Part shown: positions 1 through 7,954 of the stretch, in pieces
Layout of the letters: every line of letters starts with the position of its first letter
How positions within the stretch are numbered: position 1 is the stretch's first letter
NCBI GenBank assembly: GCA_963836405.1
Contig: CAWIJL010000001.1
Location: 186,001 to 250,000, forward strand
DNA length: 64,000 nt
Reading direction: 5' to 3'
From: CAWIJJ01 sp963836405
GTDB lineage: Bacteria > Acidobacteriota > Terriglobia > Bryobacterales > Bryobacteraceae
Position numbers and translations under genes: made by a program
The notes under the pieces: model-generated
Databases searched by the model: none
Seen by the model: the letters and a program-made list of their open reading frames with translations, nothing else
What the model was told of the DNA's origin: nothing

Positions 1-153
1 TTCGCGCCCCTCGAGATGCGCGATATCGAAGTGGTGCTTGACCAGAATTTCCGCAAGGCGCGTGCCGAGGTTCTGGGGCAGGATCTCGACGTCTCCGGCC
101 GCCGCTTCGTGCTTCCGAAGCTGGGCGCATATGAAGTGGTGACCATCGAGTAA
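1..153 (+). CDS. C-terminal end of an unidentified protein (cut by window edge)
   Basis: An open frame enters from the left edge and stops with TAA at 151-153, giving 50 residues that end GAYEVVTIE. The tail alternates hydrophobic and polar residues, as at the end of a beta-sandwich domain, but no family motif is present and I do not recognise it. It lies 30 bases upstream of the LarA-type gene on the same strand, so the two may be co-transcribed. That the frame is coding is an inference from its unbroken reading and codon use. Confidence 0.5.
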   Translation, partial: FAPLEMRDIEVVLDQNFRKARAEVLGQDLDVSGRRFVLPKLGAYEVVTIE

Positions 154-183
154 GGCGGCGGAAGATCGGCGGTCGGTAGTACG

Positions 184-1482
184 ATGGCGGTCATGCGGAT
201 TAATCTCGCTTTCGGCAAAACGGGGATTTCGGCGGACCTGCCGGATCAATTCCGATATCGCGTTCTGGAGGCACGGACGGCCACGCCGCTGCCGGACGCG
301 AACGGCGCCCTCGAAGCGGCCCTCGACCGGCCGCTCGGCACGCCGCCGCTGGCCGAAATGGCGCGAGGCAAGAGCTCGGCCGCGATATCCGTCTGCGACA
401 TCACAAGGCCCGCGCCCAATCGCCTGACGCTCCCGCTGGTACTCCGCCGCCTGGAAGCATCTGGCATTGCGCGAGAGCGGATCACCATCCTGATTGCCAC
501 CGGACTGCACCGTCCCGCCACGCCAGAAGAAATATGCGAGATTTGCGGCGAGGAAATCGCGGCGGCATACCGGGTGGTGAATCACGATGCGCGCAACCTC
601 GCGTCCCACCGCGCGCTCGGTTCCACGCGCTCCGGCACGCCGGTCTATATCGACGAGCGCTTCGCCTCGGCGGACCTTCACATCACCCTCGGGTTCATCG
701 AGCCGCACCTGATGCTCGGGTTTTCGGGTGGACGGAAGCTCGTTGCTCCGGGGCTGGCGGCGCAGGAAACCATCAAGGTGCTGCACAGCCCTAAATTCAT
801 GCGAGATGTGCGATCCGTAGAAGGTTCGATCGAGGACAACCCGCTGCACCGCGAACTACTGGAGATCGCGAGGATGGCGCGGCACGATTTCATTCTGGAC
901 GTGGCGCTGGCCCGCGACCGCTCCATCGCCGGCGTCTTCGCCGGGGACCCGGTGGAGGCGCATCGACGCGGCGTGGAGTTCGTCTCCGAGGTGCTGCTCG
1001 AGACTCTGGACGAACCGGTGGATTGCGCGATCACCTCGGCCGCCGGGTATCCGCTCGACCTGACTTACTACCAAACAATCAAAGGGGTGACGGCGGCGTC
1101 CCACATCGTTAAGCCGGGCGGCGCGATCCTGATCGTGGGCGCCTGTGCCGAGGGGGCCGGCGCTCCGGAGTTCGCACATATGCTGCGCGACGGCATTTCG
1201 GACGCGGAGTTTCTCGCGCGCATCGCGGGATCTCCGGTGACCATCGATCAGTGGCAACTCGAGAAACTGGCCCTGGTGAGCACGCGGCAGCGCCTTCTCT
1301 GGTATGTGCCGGGGCTTCCGTCCGAGTATCACGCAGGCCTCTGGGGCAGGTCCTTCGGGACGATCGAATCGGCCATCGCGGAGCTGGGCTCCTCGCTGCC
1401 GGCCGGCGCAAAGGTGGCGGTGATCCCGGACGGCCCGTACGTTCTCGCCAAGACGCGCGGCCTCGAGGCAGCGCTCCGGTAA
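184..1482 (+). CDS. LarA-type nickel-pincer racemase/epimerase (lactate racemase family, DUF2088)
   Basis: The 432-residue product matches LarA in length and in its active-site layout. The family needs two catalytic histidines and a lysine and histidine that hold the nickel-pincer cofactor. These are seen as GLHRP (H109), EPHLMLGFSGGRK (H175 and K185) and LHSP (H201), with spacing identical to H108, H174, K184 and H200 of the Lactobacillus plantarum enzyme. Such enzymes racemise or epimerise small 2-hydroxy acids in the cytoplasm, and the exact substrate cannot be read from sequence. A second in-frame ATG at 193 is an equally good start. No larB, larC or larE cofactor genes lie in the window, so the cofactor must be made from elsewhere or the activity is uncertain. 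The family call is firm; the lactate assignment is not. Confidence 0.85.
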   Translation: MAVMRINLAFGKTGISADLPDQFRYRVLEARTATPLPDANGALEAALDRPLGTPPLAEMARGKSSAAISVCDITRPAPNRLTLPLVLRRLEASGIARERITILIATGLHRPATPEEICEICGEEIAAAYRVVNHDARNLASHRALGSTRSGTPVYIDERFASADLHITLGFIEPHLMLGFSGGRKLVAPGLAAQETIKVLHSPKFMRDVRSVEGSIEDNPLHRELLEIARMARHDFILDVALARDRSIAGVFAGDPVEAHRRGVEFVSEVLLETLDEPVDCAITSAAGYPLDLTYYQTIKGVTAASHIVKPGGAILIVGACAEGAGAPEFAHMLRDGISDAEFLARIAGSPVTIDQWQLEKLALVSTRQRLLWYVPGLPSEYHAGLWGRSFGTIESAIAELGSSLPAGAKVAVIPDGPYVLAKTRGLEAALR

Positions 1483-1558
1483 ACGTCTACGCCGAGTGGA
1501 GCGCGGCCACCAGACCGACTTCGGATCCCACACCAAACTCTCGATTACGCCATCGCCC

Positions 1559-2553
1559 TCAATAGCCGCTTGCGAGGAACACGGCTCCGCGCGACTCGAA
1601 GCTAACTTGCGCGCGCCCATTCTCCCGGCGGGTGGCGGCCAGCGTACGGACGGCGGGTGCGCCCGCGCCGATCGAGGCATTCACGATCGTCGCGCCCCGG
1701 GGAAACAGGCGCGACATCAAGGACCAGGTATAGAACCACGGCCGGATGGCTTCGTCTTCGGGATGTCCCATCGCCGCGCCCTGCGTGTTCCAGAAGCCCC
1801 AGATCTTCAGCGTGTGCCCGGCCGGCGGCTCCACGTGTCCGCCCTGATTGACATGCATGGCATCGTCCATGTCCCAGGCGATGGCTGCCTGCCACGCCGC
1901 GCGCGCCACCTGAGCGACGTAGTCCGCCATCAGCACGCCGTAGGCGAACTCCTTCACCCGGGGCTGCTGATCGCCGTTGATCTTGCCCTCGATCATTCCG
2001 GATTCGCCCAGGAACACGGGCTTCGATGCGGAGCCGGGATTCGTGCTGCGAAGCATCCGGAGTCTCTCGGTGAGCAACTGTTCGATGCGGCCTTCAAGAA
2101 CGTCCGCATCTTTGGCGTACCAGTGTATCTCCCAGGCTCCGGGCTCGAGCGGAAGCTCTCTGGCGCAATGGTCGAGCCATTCCCAATCGCCGGAATTGTC
2201 GGGTCCCGCGATCTTCACGGCGCCGAGGCCGCGGGCAATCAGTTCCGCGTGCAAATTCCGGATGCCGTGCGCCCAGGCGGCGTAATCCACCGCACCGCAC
2301 GGCCACGGCGCCTCCGCCGGACCCACGCGCGTTCCCCCACCCACGTTCAGTCTCCGCGCGGGGGACCATTCGCCGAGCAGGACGTCCACTTTCCGCGATT
2401 GCGCGTAATCGAGAATGTCGAACAACGAGGACAACCTCTCCATTCCCGATTGACCTTCCGACCATTACGTCCGGCGGCACGGATCGCGCCGGACAGCGTG
2501 ACAACGGCGGCCACCCCGATTCTGAGGATTTGCAGCGGTGCCGGAGAATGCAC
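1559..2553 (-). pseudogene. Broken secreted glycoside hydrolase (TIM-barrel, cellulase-like) with internal deletion
   Basis: A GTG start at 2553 opens a clean signal peptide (hydrophobic run LQILRIGVAAVVTLSGA followed by AAG), but that frame carries no hydrolase sequence. The hydrolase resumes in another frame just before 2443 with MERLSSLFDILDYAQSRK, DVLLGEW, later HWYAKDADVLEG, FLGESGMIEG and WDMDDAMHVNQGG, and runs to the TGA at 1559. In intact relatives a stretch of the barrel containing the first strands lies between signal peptide and this point, so that part has been lost together with the frame. The remaining 294 residues keep plausible catalytic acids (GEW, GESG) but lack a complete barrel and a usable export signal. 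It could also be an assembly artefact. The sugar target is unknown. Confidence 0.6.
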
Positions 2554-2613
2554 CTTCCCAGCTTAAGGCCAATTCATCTCGGGCGGTCAGATGATAAGCT
2601 GATTCGACACTCT

Positions 2614-3750
2614 ATGGACAAGCGCGCATTGGCCGCCGGCTGCGCAGCGGGCTTCGCATTCTCCGCGAACTACACCAACCACGCGCCCATGGTTCCGGTG
2701 CTACGCGCGCAGTTCGGCTTCGACAATGCCAGCGCGGGTCTTCTCACTACCGGGATTTTTCTGACGCACGCGCTGATGCAGATTCCGGGCGGCCGCCTGG
2801 CCGATCGCCTCGGACCCGCACGCGTACTCTCGGTGGCGCTCGCCTGGGTAGCGGCCGCCAATTTGGCCATCGCCTTCTCCGGCGCATGGTGGCACCTTTT
2901 CCTCTGGAAGACTTTCGCCGGCATCGGCACCGGCGCCTGTTTCACCGCTGGAGCACGCTACATCGTGGACGTTTTCAAGGGGCGCGACCTGCACGTGGCG
3001 CAGGGGTTGTTCGGCGGCTCGGTGGTGCTCGGTTCCGGGTTCGTTCTGTTTGCCGTTCCGCAACTGCTCGACGCCTTTGGTTGGCGCGGCGCGTTTCTCG
3101 GGTGCGCGCTGACGGCCGCCGTCGTTTGGCTCGGCTGGTTGGCCGCGGCGCCACGCCCACCGCGGCGGACCGCGGCCTCCGGTGGATTCGCGGAGATGCT
3201 GCGGAGCCGCGAGTTGTGGCTGCTCGGAATCGTCCAGATGGCCTCGTTCGGCCTCGTGATCGTGGTTGGCACCTGGATCACCACGCTCCTCAAGACGGCG
3301 CACCAGATGCCCTTGAAGACGGCGGGGCTGATGGGCTCCGTGGTATTGCTGCTCGGCATCGTCTCCCGCCCGCTGGGAGGATGGCTGCTGCACCGGATGG
3401 AGACGCGGTCGCTGGTCCGGGCCGCCCTGTTGCTGAATGCGGCCGCGTGCGCCGCCCTCGCCTGGGGCCAGTGGAGCGGACTGTCCCTATTGGCTATTGC
3501 TGCGCTCGGCACCGGTTGTGGGGTGCCGTATGCGGGTGTGTTCAACCGCGCGGCGGCGCTGTTTCCCGGACGCGCGGGAGCCGCCATGGGGCTGGTGAAT
3601 ATGGTGGGCATCGTGATGATTCTGGCCGGCGCGCCGGCGGTGGGTTTCCTGGCGGATTGGACGGGGCAGTTCCGCTCGAGTTTCCTGGCGCTGGGCGCGT
3701 TCGCGGTACTTGCGGCCGCGGCGGCATCGGCCCTCCCGGAGCGGACATGA
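2614..3750 (+). CDS. MFS transporter, probable malonate or other small-carboxylate carrier
   Basis: The 378-residue product has about twelve hydrophobic segments and the MFS loop-2 motif GGRLADRLGPARVL after the second helix, with a related loop (GGWLLHRMETRS) in the second half. The ATG at 2614 (MDKRALAAG) is chosen because translation upstream of it is hydrophilic and unrelated. Its TGA overlaps the ATG of the next gene (ATGA at 3747-3750), indicating translational coupling. Since the partner looks like a malonyl-CoA synthetase, import of malonate or a related carboxylate across the inner membrane is the natural proposal, but substrate specificity is inferred from context only. Confidence 0.8.
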   Translation: MDKRALAAGCAAGFAFSANYTNHAPMVPVLRAQFGFDNASAGLLTTGIFLTHALMQIPGGRLADRLGPARVLSVALAWVAAANLAIAFSGAWWHLFLWKTFAGIGTGACFTAGARYIVDVFKGRDLHVAQGLFGGSVVLGSGFVLFAVPQLLDAFGWRGAFLGCALTAAVVWLGWLAAAPRPPRRTAASGGFAEMLRSRELWLLGIVQMASFGLVIVVGTWITTLLKTAHQMPLKTAGLMGSVVLLLGIVSRPLGGWLLHRMETRSLVRAALLLNAAACAALAWGQWSGLSLLAIAALGTGCGVPYAGVFNRAAALFPGRAGAAMGLVNMVGIVMILAGAPAVGFLADWTGQFRSSFLALGAFAVLAAAAASALPERT

Positions 3751-5159
3751 ACCTGGTCCACTTATTCGATCTTTCGTTCCAGGGTCGCCGCGACGAGATC
3801 GCCCTCGAATTCCGCGGCGACAGCTTCACCTTCGGAGAAATCGACGAGCGCAGCAACCGCATGGCGGCGCTGTTCCGCCACCGGGGCCTCGAAACCGGAG
3901 ACCGCCTTTGCGTGTATCTTTCCAACTGCCTCGAACTGATCGACATCTATCTCGGCTGCGTAAAGCTGGGCGTGATTTTCGTGCCGATCAACATCCTTTA
4001 CCGGGAGCGGGAGATTTCGCATATCCTCTCCGATGCGGAGCCAAATGCGGTGGTGGCGGCACAGGCGATGCCGGGCTCCGTACCGGTCTGGCGCTTGGAT
4101 GAACTGAATGCGCCGGAGAATGCGGCGCGGCCCGCGGTGGCGCTTGACGGTGACACTCCCGCCGCGCTGGTCTACACCTCCGGCACCACCGGCACCTCCA
4201 AAGGCGCCATCCTGACCCACAACAACTTCGCCTCCAACGGGCTCAACCTGAATGCCTGCTGGGCCATCTCCGCGGTTGACCGTTTTCTGCTCGCGCTGCC
4301 GCTGTTTCACGTGCATGCGCTCGGCAACGGGCTTCACTGCTGGCTGACCAGCGGCTGCCGCATGCGCCTGCTCGAGCGTTTCGAACACCAGAAGGCGCCC
4401 GCGGAGTTCCTCGACTTCAAGCCCACCCTGTTCTTCGGCGTGCCCACGATTTACGTGCGGATGCTCGACTTCCCGCCCGACGCCGCCCGTCAGGCGGGGG
4501 CCGCCGCGCGGCTGTTCGTTTCCGGCTCCGCACCGCTGCCGCCGCAAGTCCTCCAAGAATTTCGGCTGAAGTTCGGCCATACCATCCTCGAGCGTTACGG
4601 GATGACGGAAACCCTGATGAACCTTTCGAATCCATATTACGGAGAGCGGCGTCCCGGCACGGTCGGCATGCCTCTGCCTGGCGTTTCTGCGCGCATCGTG
4701 GAGGGCGAGATTCAGTTGCGGGGCCCCAATATTTTCGCCGGCTACTGGCGGCGCCTGGATGCGACTTCCGCCGCCTTCGACGACGGCTGGTTCAAGACCG
4801 GCGATATGGCCGAATGCTCCCCGGACGGCTACTTCACCTTGCTCGGCCGCAAGAGCGACCTCATCATCTCCGGCGGGTTCAACATCTACCCGCGCGAGAT
4901 CGAAGAGTTTCTCCTGGAGCAGGATGAAGTGGCGGAAGCAGCCGTGGTAGGAGTGCCCGATCCACTGCGCGGCGAGATCCCGGTTGCCTACATCGTCCCC
5001 GGCCGCCCCTTCGAGCCGGCGGAACTGGAAGGGCGTTGCCGCTCCAGCCTGGCCTCCTTCAAGGTGCCTCGCGGCTTCGTAACCGTGGAGAAACTTCCGC
5101 GGACTGCCCTCGGCAAAGTCCAGAAGCATTTGCTGCCGCCCTGGAGAAGCAATTCGTAG
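3747..5159 (+). CDS. Malonyl-CoA synthetase-like AMP-forming acyl-CoA ligase
   Basis: This 470-residue member of the ANL superfamily activates an acid with ATP and joins it to CoA. Visible motifs are the phosphate loop YTSGTTGTSKG (143-153), the A5 motif ERYGMTETLMNLSNPY (about 282-297), GDMAECSPDGYF, the hinge GRKSDLIISGGFNIYPREIE and the catalytic A10 lysine in PRTALGKVQK (K457). The MTETxMNxSNPY form of A5 is characteristic of MatB-type malonyl-CoA synthetases rather than fatty acyl-CoA ligases. The ATG at 3747 overlaps the stop of the MFS gene by four bases. Together they suggest uptake and activation of malonate for acetyl-CoA or lipid synthesis. A methylmalonate or similar substrate is also possible. 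Confidence 0.8.
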   Translation: MNLVHLFDLSFQGRRDEIALEFRGDSFTFGEIDERSNRMAALFRHRGLETGDRLCVYLSNCLELIDIYLGCVKLGVIFVPINILYREREISHILSDAEPNAVVAAQAMPGSVPVWRLDELNAPENAARPAVALDGDTPAALVYTSGTTGTSKGAILTHNNFASNGLNLNACWAISAVDRFLLALPLFHVHALGNGLHCWLTSGCRMRLLERFEHQKAPAEFLDFKPTLFFGVPTIYVRMLDFPPDAARQAGAAARLFVSGSAPLPPQVLQEFRLKFGHTILERYGMTETLMNLSNPYYGERRPGTVGMPLPGVSARIVEGEIQLRGPNIFAGYWRRLDATSAAFDDGWFKTGDMAECSPDGYFTLLGRKSDLIISGGFNIYPREIEEFLLEQDEVAEAAVVGVPDPLRGEIPVAYIVPGRPFEPAELEGRCRSSLASFKVPRGFVTVEKLPRTALGKVQKHLLPPWRSNS

Positions 5160-5264
5160 TTTCAGGCCTGGATGACGGATGCGATCGAGACACCGACCAC
5201 TGAGCCGGTGGCGGCTCGCTACTTTCGCCGAACAAATCGCCTCGTGAAATCGTCTAAGCTGCTC

Positions 5265-5271
5265 AGGAGGT
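5265..5271 (+). promoter_or_regulatory. Strong ribosome binding site deciding a TTG start
   Basis: AGGAGGT lies four to five bases before a TTG at 5275. No ATG fits the reading frame nearby, and the protein opening MLPKDVRYALRLF is the normal start of this permease family, so the TTG is taken as the initiation codon. Confidence 0.65.
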
Positions 5272-5274
5272 ATT

Positions 5275-7677
5275 TTGCTGCCCAAAGATGTTCGCTACGC
5301 CCTTCGCCTCTTCGCGAAGAGTCCCGGCTTCGTGACCATCGCGGTTCTCGCCCTGGGTCTTGGCATCGGCGCCAACGTCTGTATCTTCAGCTTCTTCAAT
5401 GTCTACCTCCTGCGGCCGCTGCCCTCAGTCAGGGAACCGGACCGCCTCGCGGTGATCTACGGCGAGCGCCGGGGCGGCATCATGTTCGGCTCGTCCTGGC
5501 CGGACTTCGTCGATTTTCAGAAACAGAGCCGGTCGTTCGAGTCCATGGTGGCGATTCAGGATACCGCGCCGATCCTCGCCGGACGCGGTGAGCCGGAGCG
5601 CGTCGATGGCGCCCAGGTTTCCTCGGGATTTTTCGATCTCTATTCGGTAACTCCGGTGCTCGGCCGCCCCTTTATGGCCGCCGAATATGGGGCCGGCGGC
5701 GAACCCGTAGTCGTGCTCAGCGACGGCTTCTGGAAGCGCCGTTTCGGCGGAGCGCCGGGCGCCGTGGGTCAGAACCTCGTCCTCGATAACATCAGCTACA
5801 AGATCGTCGGCATCATGCCGCCGCAGTTTCGTTTCTCCTGGGAGAATTACGACCTGTGGACCCCCCTGCGAGATACCGGGCAAGACGCCCGCGGCCGCCG
5901 TCCGCTCGATGTGATGGGCAGGCTGAAGCCGGGCGTCACCTTCGCCACGGCCCAAGCCGAAATGAGCACCATCGCGCATAGCCTGGCGGCGCAATATCCC
6001 GAAACAAATCAGGGCCTGGACCTGAGCGTTCGCGACCTGGTGCAGAACATGGGCCGGGGGCCGCGCGAGTCCATCAGCATCTTGATGTGGGTGGTAGCAT
6101 TCGTCCTGTTGATTGCCTGTTCTAATGTGGCCAACCTGCAACTGGCGCGCGCGACCGGGCGCAGCGCCGAAATCGCTATCCGCGTGGCCCTCGGCGCAAG
6201 CCGCTGGCGCATCATCCGGCAGGTGTTGACGGAAAGCGTGATCGTGGCTCTCGCGGGCGGGGTGCTCGGGCTTCTGCTGGCTCTCGCCGGAGGCAAGTAC
6301 CTCGTCACCACACTGCCGCCCAACATACAGCCCACGAACGGCAACCTTTTGAATCCCACGCTGCTCGGCTTCACTGCGCTGGTGGCGCTGCTTACGGGAA
6401 TGGTCTCGGGCATCGCGCCGGCATTTCAGGTTTCGCGCGTGGGTGTCAACGACACTCTGAAGGAAGGCGGGCGCTCGGGCTCGGGACATAGCAAGGGCAG
6501 GCTCCGGAGTTCGCTAGTGGTGCTGGAAGTGACGCTGGCGGTGGTGCTCTTGCTGGCGGCGGGCCTTCTCATCCGCAGTTTCGCCGCGCTCCAGAATGCC
6601 ACTCCGGGTTTCCGTGTGGACGGACTGCTGGCGGCAAACGTCTGGGTACCCGAAGCCAAGTACCCGACACCTGAATTGCGTACCGCATTTTTCCGCGATC
6701 TGACCGAGCGGCTGTCCTCCCTGCCCGGCGTGCAATCCGCCGCCGCGTCAACCAGTCTGCCGCTCTATGGCGGCAGCGGCGGGAGTAACTTCACCGTGGA
6801 AGGGCAGCCCGTGAATGCCGGGCAGGAAGCCTTCTCCCGAACGCGTTCGGTGTCGCCAGGCTTTTTCCAGACGCTCGGCATTCCGCTGCTCCGCGGCCGG
6901 TACTTCTCCGAGCAGGACGCCGAAACCAGTCTTCGCGTCATCATCGTCAATGAGCGACTGGTGCAGCAGTACTTCCCGAATGTCGATCCCCTGGGCAAGC
7001 GCCTGCGCTTCGGCGGACCCAATTCCACTGCCCCCTGGATGACCATCGTGGGCGTCGCAGGCAATGTAAAGCAGGGCAGCATGCTGTCGCCGCCGTATCC
7101 CGAAATTTGCTCGCCCTTTCGCCAGAACCCGGGAATGGCTGCATGGCTCGTGCTGCGGGCCGCCAACGGCGATGCCGCCGCCCTTGCGGGTGCTCTGCGC
7201 GCGGAGGTTCGCGCCATGGATCGTGATCAACCGATAGCCAATCTCCGCACGATGCAGAGCATGCTCGATGACGTGTTGGTGCTGCCGCGACTGATGATGG
7301 GCCTGACCACCATCTTCGCGGCCATTGCGCTTTGGATGGCGGCCATGGGGATCTACGGAGTGGTCGCCTACTCGGTGGCCCAGCGGACCCGGGAACTCGG
7401 TATTCGGATGGCGCTCGGAGCGGGTGGCGGCGACGTCATCCGGCTGGTCTTGAAGCACATCCTCTGGTTGATTGCGCTTGGCTTGGGTCTGGGGGTGCCC
7501 GCCGCGGCAGCCGTCACCCGGATGTTGCAAGCCTTTCTATATGGCGTAGGCAGCCGTGACCCGCTGACTTTCGTGCTGGTTCCCCTGGTGCTCGCGGGGG
7601 TAGCGGTCTTCGCAAGTTACGTGCCTGCGCGCCGCGCAACCCGGGTGGACCCGGTGGTGGCGTTGCGTTTCGAATAA
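5275..7677 (+). CDS. ADOP-family permease (MacB/FtsX-type ABC transporter permease)
   Basis: The 800-residue product has the duplicated layout of acidobacterial orphan permeases. It starts with a short cytoplasmic helix (DVRYALRLFAKSPGF), then a first membrane helix (LALGLGIGANVCIFSFFN), a large periplasmic MacB-type domain and an FtsX-like bundle around residues 270-400. After a second periplasmic domain comes a C-terminal FtsX bundle with RELGIRMALGAG, ending PARRATRVDPVVALRFE. No ATP-binding gene is adjacent, which is usual for this family. The role is inferred to be export or mechanotransmission across the envelope; the substrate is unknown. Start is TTG with a strong ribosome site. A 61-base convergent overlap with the small minus-strand gene is predicted at its end. 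Confidence 0.85.
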   Translation: MLPKDVRYALRLFAKSPGFVTIAVLALGLGIGANVCIFSFFNVYLLRPLPSVREPDRLAVIYGERRGGIMFGSSWPDFVDFQKQSRSFESMVAIQDTAPILAGRGEPERVDGAQVSSGFFDLYSVTPVLGRPFMAAEYGAGGEPVVVLSDGFWKRRFGGAPGAVGQNLVLDNISYKIVGIMPPQFRFSWENYDLWTPLRDTGQDARGRRPLDVMGRLKPGVTFATAQAEMSTIAHSLAAQYPETNQGLDLSVRDLVQNMGRGPRESISILMWVVAFVLLIACSNVANLQLARATGRSAEIAIRVALGASRWRIIRQVLTESVIVALAGGVLGLLLALAGGKYLVTTLPPNIQPTNGNLLNPTLLGFTALVALLTGMVSGIAPAFQVSRVGVNDTLKEGGRSGSGHSKGRLRSSLVVLEVTLAVVLLLAAGLLIRSFAALQNATPGFRVDGLLAANVWVPEAKYPTPELRTAFFRDLTERLSSLPGVQSAAASTSLPLYGGSGGSNFTVEGQPVNAGQEAFSRTRSVSPGFFQTLGIPLLRGRYFSEQDAETSLRVIIVNERLVQQYFPNVDPLGKRLRFGGPNSTAPWMTIVGVAGNVKQGSMLSPPYPEICSPFRQNPGMAAWLVLRAANGDAAALAGALRAEVRAMDRDQPIANLRTMQSMLDDVLVLPRLMMGLTTIFAAIALWMAAMGIYGVVAYSVAQRTRELGIRMALGAGGGDVIRLVLKHILWLIALGLGLGVPAAAAVTRMLQAFLYGVGSRDPLTFVLVPLVLAGVAVFASYVPARRATRVDPVVALRFE

Positions 7678-7910
7678 GGGGCGCCGGCGCCTACTGCCAG
7701 CGGCTGCACCCACGTACCCGGCACCCAGACATAGGCTCTGCCGTCCCACCGCTGGCAGCCGGACGTCCAGACATAACCGCGTCCGGGAGCCGGAATCGAT
7801 TTTTCGACCCGCACCCTGGGCGCCGCAATCTTCACGCGAATCTCCGCGGCTCCCGCCACCCCGGCCAGAACCAGTGCCGCCAAACAGGCCAGCAATCCTC
7901 TTCGAATCAT
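7617..7910 (-). CDS. Small secreted protein with aromatic GYVW/YVWVPG repeat
   Basis: The 97-residue product begins MIRRGLLACLAALVLAGVAGA, a clear Sec signal peptide. Its mature part contains APGRGYVWTSG and RAYVWVPGTW, like the W/Y-rich YXWGXW repeat proteins of the proteobacterial and acidobacterial envelope. It starts 45 bases after the stop of the kinase gene and is probably the last gene of that operon. The final 20 or so residues are read antisense to the end of the ADOP gene and look non-conserved, so the ancestral stop may have been earlier. Function is unknown; a periplasmic or surface location is inferred. Confidence 0.6.
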   Translation of the reverse strand: MIRRGLLACLAALVLAGVAGAAEIRVKIAAPRVRVEKSIPAPGRGYVWTSGCQRWDGRAYVWVPGTWVQPLAVGAGAPYSKRNATTGSTRVARRAGT

Positions 7911-7954
7911 TCTGCCTTCTGCCTGGATGAACACGGCTTCGCGGAAACAGTTGC

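Noticed and set aside
6009..6489. Antisense frames inside the first ADOP gene
   Set aside because: No motifs or start signals, and the permease frame is complete and well conserved.
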